A stretch of DNA of 5,597 nt, from assembly GCA_025462785.1 (NCBI GenBank), contig JAOAPG010000104.1:1-5597 (forward strand), written 5' to 3'. The notes beneath the pieces were generated by a model. The model was not told the DNA's origin, did not search any database, and saw nothing but the letters and a program-made list of their open reading frames with translations. The number at the start of each line of letters is the position of its first letter. Within the stretch, counting starts at the first letter, position 1. Positions 1-5,597 of the stretch are shown here, in pieces. A program made the position numbers and the translations under genes. Origin of the DNA: Acidobacteriaceae bacterium. GTDB taxonomy: Bacteria > Acidobacteriota > Terriglobia > Terriglobales > Acidobacteriaceae.

Positions 1-103
1 ACTTAAGGAAAGTCTGGCGCAGATGGAAGGAAAGAAGAAGCCAGCTGCTACAACTGCCCAGGCTCCTGCTGTGGCAAAGAAGCGTTCTCGTGGGCGAGGT
101 TAG
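1..103 (+). CDS. C-terminal end of a truncated gene, possibly DNA end-binding protein Ku
   Basis: The frame starting at base 2 is open from the left edge to a TAG at 101-103 and gives 33 residues: LKESLAQMEG, then KKKPAATTAQAPAVA, then KKRSRGRG. The first part looks like the end of an amphipathic helix. The rest is a flexible Ala/Lys/Arg-rich tail typical of nucleic-acid-binding proteins. Bacterial Ku proteins (non-homologous end joining, partner of LigD) commonly end in a 'Leu-x-x-Ala-Leu-Lys-x-Ser-Leu' helix followed by such a basic tail, and this fits. The fragment is too short to prove it; another DNA- or RNA-binding protein with a basic tail is possible. I see the tail and the stop; the Ku identity is inference. 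Confidence 0.5.
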   Translation, partial: LKESLAQMEGKKKPAATTAQAPAVAKKRSRGRG

Positions 104-104
104 C

Positions 105-129
105 ACTCGCGGCGCGTTGAGTTTCTGTT
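105..129 (+). terminator. Weak hairpin plus T-rich stretch after the left-edge gene
   Basis: Just after the TAG, bases 105-122 can fold into an imperfect hairpin (ACTCG-CG pairing with CG-T-TGAGT, with one bulged T, a G-T wobble and a three-base loop), followed by TTCTGTT. Position and orientation suit termination of the left-edge gene, but the stem is short and the T-tract is broken by C and G. Confidence 0.22.
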
Positions 130-203
130 CCAACCTGCTCTCGATACAACCTTTCTACCCATAATTAGGCACTAACTTAAGAGACCCATTGCTTTGCTGC
201 TGA

Positions 204-233
204 TTGGCGCTAAATCCATTCCGCGGTTAGAAT
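204..233 (+). promoter_or_regulatory. Candidate sigma70-type promoter for the propeller lipoprotein
   Basis: TTGGCG (204-209) and TAGAAT (228-233) are separated by 18 bases. They match the -35 consensus at 4 of 6 positions and the -10 consensus at 5 of 6. Transcription would start near 240, giving a leader of about 80 bases before the ATG at 321. A second -10-like CATAAT at 271-276 lacks a properly spaced -35. Apart from the hairpin near 105-129, I see nothing else in the gene-free stretch 104-320. Confidence 0.3.
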
Positions 234-320
234 GGAAAATTCTTCCAGAGCCGCCTTGAATAAGAAGCGCCATAATCAAAGAGCCATTGTGAATACTTGG
301 ATAGTGCTGCCGGGGTGTCA

Positions 321-1823
321 ATGAGTGCAGTTCGTGTGGTCCGCGCCGCGGCCGTTACTATTGTTGCTGCCGTTCTATTTGTTATCTGCACAAGTTGTGG
401 GGAAACTTATCGCCCCGTTGCCTTTCCTATCCCGCCGACTCCGCCGAGTCCTGGAGCCGCTAACACTGTGTTCGTTCTTAGTGCCAACGGAGCCAATGAC
501 CCCGGGGACATGAGCCGGATTGATGTCTCTGGGGACAGTTATTTGAATGCCGCCAACCTCGGAGCAGCTCCCGTGCACGCGGCTTTACTTCCGAGCGGCG
601 GCATTTTGTACGCCGCAAATAATCCCAATGACACAGTTTCCGCAAGCAGCGTGTCTGGCTCGGGCAATACGGCAACGACGATTAGTTTGCCATCTGGATC
701 GATGCCCGTTTTCGTGCATACTGCGGAAAGTTCTAGAGTCTACGTCGCCAACTACGGCCTGGGAAGTGTATCGGCGATCAACACAGGGACGAATGTTGTA
801 GCAACGACGATCTCGGTCAATCCTGCGCTGCCCAACAACCCTGACTATTCTGTTGTTGCACAAGACACTACCTCTCAGCCAGTTGCTTTGGCGGAAACGC
901 CTGACGGGAAAAAACTTTACGCAGCCAACCGAGGTGGCGGCTATCTCACGAGTATCAACACGGTTGATTTCTCCCGTAATTCCCCCATCCCGATCGGTGG
1001 GACGCCGGTTGCCGTTGCTGCCCGCTCCGACGGTAAAGCAGTTTTTGCTCTCGATAGCAGCTCTGGCAATGTGTACGCCATGGATCCTACGGCGACGCCC
1101 GAGGCTCTTTCGCCTGCGGCAGCGACAGCGCCGGGTGCAGATTTCATGCTGTATGACGGCAAGTTGAACCGGCTCTATGTTCTGAAGTCTGGGTATGTGA
1201 GCGCGACAGGGAACTCCTCGGGGAATGGGCTATGGGTATTTGATGCAGCGAATAGCACTTCTGGAAATCCTCCTCCTCCCGCTGGTCCTCCAGCTCTACT
1301 GGCAGGTCCAATTTCGATCCAGGCTGTAGCTGGAAGTGCATGTGGCTCCGGCGCTCCCGTACCGGTCTCAATCGCTCCTCTGGCAGACAGCAGCCGCATC
1401 TATGTGGCTAACTACCAAATAAACGGCTCAACCATTTGCTCGCAGGTGGACGTATTCAACACTTCGAGCTATGCATTGAGCAAAACGATCCCAACCGGTT
1501 CCTCGACGATTGATACTTTAAATCCCACCGGGTGTGCTGCGGCAAGACCGGCGCCTCCAGGAGCAAACGGCCCGGCTGGATTCCGGCTCTCGATAGCGGG
1601 TGCTGCCGACCTTCCCTCTTCCAGGGTTTACCTCGCGAGCTGTGATGCGGGTTCGACCACTATCATCACCACTGTGGCAATTCCAGCAGTTGGAAGCCAA
1701 CCGGCGCAAAACGCGGACACAGTCGTGTCTACTTTGCCAGCTCCGGTGAGTGTCTTCAAAGCAGTGGGAGGTTTGCCGTTGCCGCCACCGCAGAATCCCA
1801 TGTTTATTTTCGCGTTGCAGTAA
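321..1823 (+). CDS. Secreted YVTN/YncE-like beta-propeller lipoprotein
   Basis: The product is about 500 residues. I chose ATG 321, which has a GGGG stretch at 312-315 and gives a compact signal peptide: Arg5 and Arg8, then a hydrophobic core at about 9-22. A TTG at 297 would add eight residues and has no good ribosome binding site. Cys26 (context Ile-Cys-Thr-Ser-Cys-Gly) is the likely lipidation site, although Cys at -3 is unusual for a lipobox. A Pro-rich linker (36-46) leads to propeller repeats. The clearest blades contain RVYVANYGLGSVSAIN (139-154), KKLYAANRGGG (197-207) and SRIYVANYQING (358-369), each followed by a strand of the 'x-V-x-x-T-I-x-V' kind. A second Pro-rich insert lies near 316-329. 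The protein is expected on the outer face of a membrane or in the periplasm. Such propellers usually bind partners; no catalytic site is apparent, and the ligand is unknown. The gene stands alone and converges on the che operon. Confidence 0.85.
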   Translation: MSAVRVVRAAAVTIVAAVLFVICTSCGETYRPVAFPIPPTPPSPGAANTVFVLSANGANDPGDMSRIDVSGDSYLNAANLGAAPVHAALLPSGGILYAANNPNDTVSASSVSGSGNTATTISLPSGSMPVFVHTAESSRVYVANYGLGSVSAINTGTNVVATTISVNPALPNNPDYSVVAQDTTSQPVALAETPDGKKLYAANRGGGYLTSINTVDFSRNSPIPIGGTPVAVAARSDGKAVFALDSSSGNVYAMDPTATPEALSPAAATAPGADFMLYDGKLNRLYVLKSGYVSATGNSSGNGLWVFDAANSTSGNPPPPAGPPALLAGPISIQAVAGSACGSGAPVPVSIAPLADSSRIYVANYQINGSTICSQVDVFNTSSYALSKTIPTGSSTIDTLNPTGCAAARPAPPGANGPAGFRLSIAGAADLPSSRVYLASCDAGSTTIITTVAIPAVGSQPAQNADTVVSTLPAPVSVFKAVGGLPLPPPQNPMFIFALQ

Positions 1824-1860
1824 GTATTCGTATTAGTAGCAGAAGAAAAATGGGGAGTTA

Positions 1861-1882
1861 ACGCGCGGGTCTTTGCGCGCGT
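1861..1882. repeat. GC-rich inverted repeat between convergent genes
   Basis: ACGCGCG (1861-1867) and CGCGCGT (1876-1882) form a perfect 7-bp stem around an eight-base loop. An alternative stem, TGCGC (1874-1878) with GCGCA (1886-1890), uses the same bases and excludes the first. On the minus strand the hairpin is followed about ten bases later by TTTTT (plus-strand 1846-1850). It could therefore help end the che transcript, but it lacks the immediate U-tract of a classic intrinsic terminator. Confidence 0.35.
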
Positions 1883-1915
1883 GGAGCGCAGTTCAACGTG
1901 GACGCGACTTCTTTT

Positions 1916-1941
1916 CCTTGTTTATCCAAGGCATTTCTCTT
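1916..1941 (+). terminator. Possible intrinsic terminator for the lipoprotein gene
   Basis: CCTTG (1916-1920) pairs with CAAGG (1927-1931) across a six-base loop, and the plus strand continues CATTTCTCTTT. This is a short stem followed by a T-rich tract, about 95 bases after the lipoprotein stop and ending at the cheX stop codon. The five-pair stem is weak. Confidence 0.27.
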
Positions 1942-2430
1942 TTAAACCGCAGCGGCCTGTGATTGGGTAGCATTGTATCGTAATGCGATATTCATGAATA
2001 CGTTTCCACTTGCGGTTTCAAAGCAGAGTACCAGCGCCTCCGTGTCCTCGGTACTTTTGCTGCCATGCTCAGAGGTGTGCAACACGGGTGGATGCACGCG
2101 GAACTGGAATCCCTGATCGTTGAGCGTTGCGACGGCGTTACCGATTACCTGGTTGGCTAATTCGCAGACAGCTTCGCGGACCATGTCATCCGTTTCGCTC
2201 ACTTCCATGCCCGCGAATCCGCTGGCTACTTTGGCAGCCGTGGGAGGATCGAGATCGAAGATAATCCGGCCTTCGATATCGCCTGTTAGCCACACGAGTG
2301 CGGCAATTCCCTTGCGCCGATAGGTTTCCTCTTCCATGCTGAGGTGCCCGACAGCCATGGGAGCTTTTAGCCCTTGGGCAAGCACGGCATCCGCCGCGTT
2401 GATGAATGGCTGGATCAACTCCATTTTCAT
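1942..2430 (-). CDS. cheX: CheX-type CheY-phosphate phosphatase
   Basis: The product has 162 residues, about the usual length for CheX. Family members dephosphorylate phospho-CheY in the cytoplasm through a conserved Glu-x-x-Asn motif on an exposed helix. Here that helix reads REAVCELANQVIGNAV (85-100), with Glu90 and Asn93 as the motif pair and the typical Gly-Asn-Ala after it. The single motif copy favours CheX over CheC, which often has two. Strands GIAALVWLTG (41-50) and RIIFDLD (55-61) before the helix, and ALVLCFE (132-138) and NVFMNIALRY (143-152) after it, fit the family fold. The first ATG is preferred because AGGAG lies six bases upstream; a second ATG is two codons later. The start is one base past the stop of the upstream receiver gene, so the two are probably translationally coupled and CheX probably acts on that receiver. 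It is the last gene of the operon. Confidence 0.85.
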   Translation of the reverse strand: MKMELIQPFINAADAVLAQGLKAPMAVGHLSMEEETYRRKGIAALVWLTGDIEGRIIFDLDPPTAAKVASGFAGMEVSETDDMVREAVCELANQVIGNAVATLNDQGFQFRVHPPVLHTSEHGSKSTEDTEALVLCFETASGNVFMNIALRYNATQSQAAAV

Positions 2431-2431
2431 A

Positions 2432-2872
2432 TCAGGCTCCTGCGCCAGCAGCTTGGGCTACACTGCCATCTTCTCCCAGCACGTACTTGATAACTTCATA
2501 CAGCACTTCCGGCTTAACCGGTTTCTGCACAAAGTGACGTGCACCACGCTGCAGTGCAGCCACGATGTTCTCCTGATAACCAACGGAAGACACCATGACG
2601 ATGCGTGCATCGGGATGCTGTTGTACGATCTTCTCAGCGGCTTCGATTCCTTCCATTTGTGGCATGGTGATATCCATGAGCACGATGTCAGGAACGATGC
2701 GATCGTATTCGGTTATTGCAGTCAACCCGTCTCCCGCTTCGCCCGCAATCTGTCCGCCGAAGGTTTCCACCATGCGGCCCAGGTTTTTGCGCGCGAAGAC
2801 GGAATCGTCCACAATCAGGTAGCGGACTGGCTGCCCGTCTTTGCTGCGTTTTACTGGTACGAACTGATCCAT
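2432..2872 (-). CDS. cheY: CheY-like single-domain response regulator
   Basis: A 146-residue stand-alone receiver domain with no output domain. All receiver landmarks are present: the acidic pair Asp22/Asp23 (YLIVDDS), phosphoacceptor Asp67 (IVLMDITMP), the switch Ser95 (IVMVSS) and Lys117 followed by Pro118 (FVQKPV). It should take phosphate from CheA and act through protein-protein contact, as CheY does on flagellar or pilus motors. It carries about 16 extra residues at the N-terminus (MDQFVPVKRSKDGQPV) before the first strand and a short Ala/Gly-rich C-terminal tail. The start is well supported by GAGGAGGAA just upstream. It lies 56 bases after cheB and is followed directly by cheX, making a regulator/phosphatase pair. 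Whether it drives swimming, twitching or another output cannot be told from this window. Confidence 0.88.
   Translation of the reverse strand: MDQFVPVKRSKDGQPVRYLIVDDSVFARKNLGRMVETFGGQIAGEAGDGLTAITEYDRIVPDIVLMDITMPQMEGIEAAEKIVQQHPDARIVMVSSVGYQENIVAALQRGARHFVQKPVKPEVLYEVIKYVLGEDGSVAQAAGAGA
2437..2441 (-). promoter_or_regulatory. cheX ribosome binding site inside the end of cheY
   Basis: The minus strand reads AGGAG, six bases before the cheX ATG, within the last codons of the upstream receiver gene. The junction TGA-T-ATG means that ribosomes finishing cheY sit on the cheX start, which favours fixed-ratio expression of regulator and phosphatase. Confidence 0.7.
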
Positions 2873-2874
2873 AC

Positions 2875-2883
2875 TTCCTCCTC
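2875..2883 (-). promoter_or_regulatory. Very strong ribosome binding site of cheY
   Basis: The minus strand reads GAGGAGGAA, ending two bases before the ATG at 2872, with the AGGAGG core four bases away. It is the best Shine-Dalgarno match among the che genes here. High translation of the CheY-type protein relative to CheA and CheB would fit its role as a diffusible output protein. Confidence 0.7.
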
Positions 2884-2902
2884 ACTTCATTGCTGCATTC
2901 AT

Positions 2903-2920
2903 TCCGGCAGCTTTGCCGGA
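2903..2920 (-). other. Perfect hairpin in the cheB-cheY intergenic gap
   Basis: TCCGGCA (2903-2909) and TGCCGGA (2914-2920) form a perfect 7-bp stem with a four-base loop. On the mRNA strand it sits 8 bases after the cheB stop and about 20 bases before the cheY ribosome binding site. No U-tract follows it in either direction; the TTTTG stretch on the mRNA strand comes before it. A role in RNA stability or processing is more likely than full termination. Confidence 0.45.
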
Positions 2921-2928
2921 CTACAAAA

Positions 2929-4023
2929 TCAACTTTGCCCTGCCGCGGAACTCTGGCTTGCCCCGCCTCCGCGATTCGGCATGCACTGAGACTGCAAAGT
3001 ATTTGCAAGAGCCTCAAGCGCGACCACTCTCGTGGCAAAGCCGCGTTCGATCGCCGCTTTTGGCATCCCGAAGACTACGCAGGATTCCTCGCTCTGAGCA
3101 ATGGTCATCCCGCCTGCGGCTTTTACCATGCCCAGGCCTTGCGCGCCGTCATCTCCCATCCCCGTCATGATGACCGCTAATCCCTTTTCTCCAAAGTCTT
3201 CTGCAAGACTCTTGAACAAAACGTCTACTGAGGGACGATGTCCGTTCACACGGGGCTCATCACCGAGTACGACAACATTCCCCAGCGGGAGTTTTTTTAC
3301 CTTAATGTGGCGGCTGCCTGGGCAAATCAGGACCCGCCCTGCAAGCAAAAGATCTCCAGATTGCGCTTCCTTCACGCCCATGGCGCAAGTCTCGTCGAGG
3401 CGGCGCGCGAACATGTCAGTGAATCCCTCAGGCATGTGCTGGACCACTACGATACTGGCCGGAAAATCTCCCGGTAGTTGCGATAGCAGATATTGGAGCG
3501 CCTGTGGGCCTCCGGTCGAAATGCCAATCGCCACGATTCGGGTCGGCTGCTTTTTCGCGTCCAGCTGAACCTTGTTGACTTGGCGCACGTCCCCTGAGAA
3601 AGGAGTAAGCTGCACTCCTTTGCTCGATGCCGCGGCCTTGATCTTGGAGATGAGCTCTCGCGCGATTTCTGGCATCCGCGCAGAAACGTCCGTGGGCTTG
3701 GCGACAAAGTCGAATGCTCCCAATGCGAGCGCCTTGAGCGTTACTGACGCGCCTTGTGTGCTGTGCGAACTGACGACGATCACAGGCAGGCGATGGCGGC
3801 GCATGATCTCTTTCAGCATGTCGAGTCCGCCCATTCCGGGCATGTCGAGATCAAGCGTCACAACTTGTGGCTTGAGGTCTTCGATCTTTTTCAGTCCGAA
3901 GTTACCGTCCATGGCAGTGCCTACGACCTGAATCGATTTGTCTGTCTCAAGAATCTGCGGAATGAGCTTCCGCATGAGCGCTGAATCATCGACCACGAGC
4001 ACGCGAACGGATGGGGAACTCAT
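2929..4023 (-). CDS. cheB: CheB: receiver-regulated receptor methylesterase/glutamine deamidase
   Basis: The 364-residue product has the standard two-domain CheB layout. The N-terminal receiver (about 5-125) has Asp12/Asp13, phosphoacceptor Asp58 (VVTLDLDMPGMGGLDML), Ser85/Ser86 and Lys109-Pro110. A linker (about 126-160) leads to the methylesterase domain (about 161-345). Its catalytic triad is Ser169 (IGISTGGPQAL), His196 (VVVQHMPEGFT) and Asp292 (MTGMGDDGAQG). Cytoplasmic CheB removes methyl groups from receptor glutamates and deamidates glutamines; phosphorylation by CheA relieves inhibition by the receiver, giving adaptation. The ATG overlaps the cheA stop in ATGA and is preceded by GGGAGG seven bases upstream, so this start is secure. 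A Ser/Gly-rich tail ends the protein. No cheR, the opposing methyltransferase, is in the window; it is probably encoded elsewhere or upstream. Confidence 0.95.
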   Translation of the reverse strand: MSSPSVRVLVVDDSALMRKLIPQILETDKSIQVVGTAMDGNFGLKKIEDLKPQVVTLDLDMPGMGGLDMLKEIMRRHRLPVIVVSSHSTQGASVTLKALALGAFDFVAKPTDVSARMPEIARELISKIKAAASSKGVQLTPFSGDVRQVNKVQLDAKKQPTRIVAIGISTGGPQALQYLLSQLPGDFPASIVVVQHMPEGFTDMFARRLDETCAMGVKEAQSGDLLLAGRVLICPGSRHIKVKKLPLGNVVVLGDEPRVNGHRPSVDVLFKSLAEDFGEKGLAVIMTGMGDDGAQGLGMVKAAGGMTIAQSEESCVVFGMPKAAIERGFATRVVALEALANTLQSQCMPNRGGGASQSSAAGQS

Positions 4024-5597
4024 ACGAGTCCCTCCCGCGCTTGTGAAGCGTCGAGCCGCTCAGCATGTGACAACAAAAGTCCGGAGGAAAGATCGTTCGA
4101 CTGATCGCGCCCCAACTTCGAAAAGCGTTCCACAATAGCAGCCAGATTCATAATGAGGACAACGCGCCCATCTCCGAGTATGGAAGCGCCGCTGACGAGA
4201 TCCGTTGCCACGGTCTGATCGTCGAGCGCCTTGATGACGAGCTCTTCTTCACCTTCCATGCCATCTACAATCAGTCCCAGTTTCCGCTCGCCGAGGGAAA
4301 CGACGAGAACGAAGATTTTTCCCCGGTTGCGATTCTCACCCTCGACTTTGCGTCGTCCCATGCGGAGCAAAGGCAGCACCTGATTGCGCATTTGCAGAAC
4401 TTCGTGCTGGCCTACCTGATGAATTTCGGACTCATTTGCGCGCGCGATTTCAGCGACTGCGTTCAAAGGAATTGCGTAGAGCCTTTGTTCCACTCGGAAC
4501 AGCAGAGCCTTGATGATCGCTAGCGTTAGGGGAAGCTTTAATCGAAACGTTGTGCCCTCACCGAGCCGGGTCTCGATATCGACTGTCCCTTTGAGCCGGT
4601 GAAGCACACTGCGAACCACGTCGAGGCCAACTCCACGCCCAGAGACTTCGGTGATTTCCTCCGCAGTGCTAAATCCCGGGCGAAAGACAAATTCCAGAAT
4701 GTCCGCTTCATTGAGCCGGGCAAGTTCTTCTTGCGAAGCTAAGCCCTGTTTAACAGCGCGCTCCTTTACCTTGTCTGGATCGATTCCTTTGCCGTCATCA
4801 CGTACTTCGACGATCAGTTGATTCGCTTGGTGATAGGCGCCGAGCCGGATCGTGCCGTGGGCTGGTTTGCCAGCGCGGAGACGTTCTTCGGTACTCTCAA
4901 TGCCATGACTTACCGCATTACGGACTATATGTGTGAGTGGCTCGGCAATGGCATCCAGCAGGCCCTTGTCGAGATCTGTGTCCTGTCCGCTAATCTTTAG
5001 CTCCACCTTCTTTTCGCAGAGTCTGCCGACATCGCGAACCAGGCGAGGGAAGCGCCGGAAGAGTTGCTCCACGGGCACCATCCGAACTTTCATGACCGAA
5101 CGCTGCAAGTCGTTCAGCACGCGTGACTGGAAGGCCATGGCGTCGGCAAAACGACCGCGAATTGATTCTTTGGGATAACGTTTGGCGAACTCATTCATGG
5201 CCTGCTGCAGCATCGACTTGCCGATGATCAACTCGCCTACAAGGTTGAGCACAGCATCAATCCGCTCGGCATCTACGCGTAGAATATTTTCAGCAGCGAC
5301 GGGGCTGGTTTGAGTTGCGATAGTGCTTTCCGGTTCTTCAGTGGCAATCCCCTTGGATGGCTCAAGGTCTACGAGGGATCCCGCCAAATCAGTAAGTACG
5401 GTTTCTTCGACCTTCTCCGGAGTTGGGTTACTTTCAATAGATTTTTCGCCGCTCGCTACTGTGGCCGAAGCAGAAACATCCTTCTTCATCGCCGCTTTAG
5501 CAAATGGAGCTCCGATTAACTCGACAGTTACCACAGAAATTATGGTTGGAAAGCGGCACTTGACGATTAAAATCTCTGCCGCTTTATCGGTGTCGAG
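4020..5597 (-). CDS. cheA: CheA chemotaxis histidine kinase, 5' end outside the window
   Basis: The frame is open to the right edge, giving 525 residues of the C-terminal part (numbered here from the edge). Residues 1-30 resemble the last helix and strand of a P2-like regulator-binding domain (inference). A Ser/Thr/Glu/Pro-rich linker follows to about 103. Then come the P3 dimerisation hairpin (about 105-170), the P4 ATP-binding kinase domain (about 172-357) and the P5 CheW-like domain (about 358-492), which docks to CheW and receptors. P4 motifs: N box HIVRNAVSHGIE (Asn227), G1 box DDGKGID (267-273), FRPGFST (305-311), SGRGVGLDVV (319-328) and GEGTTF (346-351). The residue before the N-box His is Ser, where many CheAs have Asp. 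The P1 domain with the phosphorylated His must lie outside the window. GTG 5534 would leave a kinase without P1 and has no ribosome binding site, so I reject it as the start. The stop overlaps the cheB start. Confidence 0.95.
   Translation of the reverse strand, partial: LDTDKAAEILIVKCRFPTIISVVTVELIGAPFAKAAMKKDVSASATVASGEKSIESNPTPEKVEETVLTDLAGSLVDLEPSKGIATEEPESTIATQTSPVAAENILRVDAERIDAVLNLVGELIIGKSMLQQAMNEFAKRYPKESIRGRFADAMAFQSRVLNDLQRSVMKVRMVPVEQLFRRFPRLVRDVGRLCEKKVELKISGQDTDLDKGLLDAIAEPLTHIVRNAVSHGIESTEERLRAGKPAHGTIRLGAYHQANQLIVEVRDDGKGIDPDKVKERAVKQGLASQEELARLNEADILEFVFRPGFSTAEEITEVSGRGVGLDVVRSVLHRLKGTVDIETRLGEGTTFRLKLPLTLAIIKALLFRVEQRLYAIPLNAVAEIARANESEIHQVGQHEVLQMRNQVLPLLRMGRRKVEGENRNRGKIFVLVVSLGERKLGLIVDGMEGEEELVIKALDDQTVATDLVSGASILGDGRVVLIMNLAAIVERFSKLGRDQSNDLSSGLLLSHAERLDASQAREGLV
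4031..4036 (-). promoter_or_regulatory. cheB ribosome binding site inside the end of cheA
   Basis: The minus strand reads GGGAGG seven bases before the cheB ATG, within the last cheA codons. Together with the ATGA overlap (4020-4023) this indicates translational coupling of kinase and methylesterase. Confidence 0.65.

Noticed and set aside
297..320. TTG 297 as the start of the propeller lipoprotein
   Set aside because: It would add eight residues before the signal peptide and has no well-placed ribosome binding site. ATG 321 gives a normal short, positively charged n-region.
671..811. Repeated GCAACGACGAT (671-681 region and 801-811) as a mobile or regulatory repeat
   Set aside because: Both copies encode the same strand of neighbouring propeller blades, so this is ordinary internal protein repetition.
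1824..1941. A small gene, tRNA or CRISPR-like repeat between the convergent genes
   Set aside because: No start with a ribosome binding site, no cloverleaf and no spaced direct repeats; only short hairpins are visible.
2903..2920. The cheB-cheY hairpin as an intrinsic terminator
   Set aside because: No U-tract follows the stem in either direction, and the downstream genes belong to the same pathway with no evident promoter of their own.
2336..2989. 217-residue plus-strand open frame opposite cheX and cheY
   Set aside because: It lies across two well-supported genes on the other strand, has no recognisable domain, and has a Cys/His/Ser-rich composition typical of antisense frames.
2716..3180. 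Plus-strand open frames opposite cheB and the cheB-cheY gap
   Set aside because: Arg/Pro/Ser-rich translations with no family resemblance, fully explained as shadows of cheB and cheY.
4020..5534. A self-contained short CheA starting at GTG 5534
   Set aside because: The frame stays open to the window edge, there is no ribosome binding site before the GTG, and the product would start in a linker and lack the phosphorylated His domain. The gene is simply cut by the window.

Overview
The window looks like a chromosomal segment from a soil-type acidobacterium (Terriglobia-like). The main clue is the plus-strand lipoprotein. Its N-terminal layout (Cys-Gly-Glu-Thr-Tyr-Arg-Pro-Val after the signal peptide), its YVTN-type beta-propeller body and its Gln-Asn-Pro-x-Phe-Ile-Phe C-terminus resemble a secreted family I know mainly from Acidobacteria. 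This is recognition by eye, not a database result.

Layout. The first 103 bases hold the Lys/Arg-rich C-terminal end of a plus-strand gene, possibly the end-joining protein Ku. Bases 104-320 carry no gene; they hold a weak terminator-like hairpin and one plausible sigma70-type promoter. Bases 321-1823 (+) encode a secreted beta-propeller lipoprotein. Bases 1824-1941 separate convergent genes and contain GC-rich and T-rich hairpins. From 1942 to the right edge, everything is on the minus strand and forms one chemosensory operon, transcribed right to left: cheA (5' end outside the window), cheB, a single-domain cheY-type regulator, then cheX.

How the genes work together. CheA autophosphorylates in response to receptor arrays and passes phosphate to CheB (receptor demethylation, adaptation) and to the CheY-type regulator (output). 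CheX is a CheC/CheX-type phosphatase placed directly after the regulator, so it most likely dephosphorylates that regulator. Coupling is tight: cheA and cheB overlap in ATGA, and cheY and cheX are joined by TGA-T-ATG with the cheX ribosome binding site inside cheY. The only real gap in the operon (56 bases, cheB to cheY) contains a perfect 7-bp hairpin and a very strong Shine-Dalgarno sequence. No cheR, cheW or receptor gene is in view; they may lie upstream, beyond the right edge.

Nothing here amounts to a new kind of system. The points worth a second look are the regulator/phosphatase pair, the cheB-cheY intergenic hairpin, the regularly spaced cysteines of the propeller lipoprotein, and the identity of the gene cut off at the left edge.
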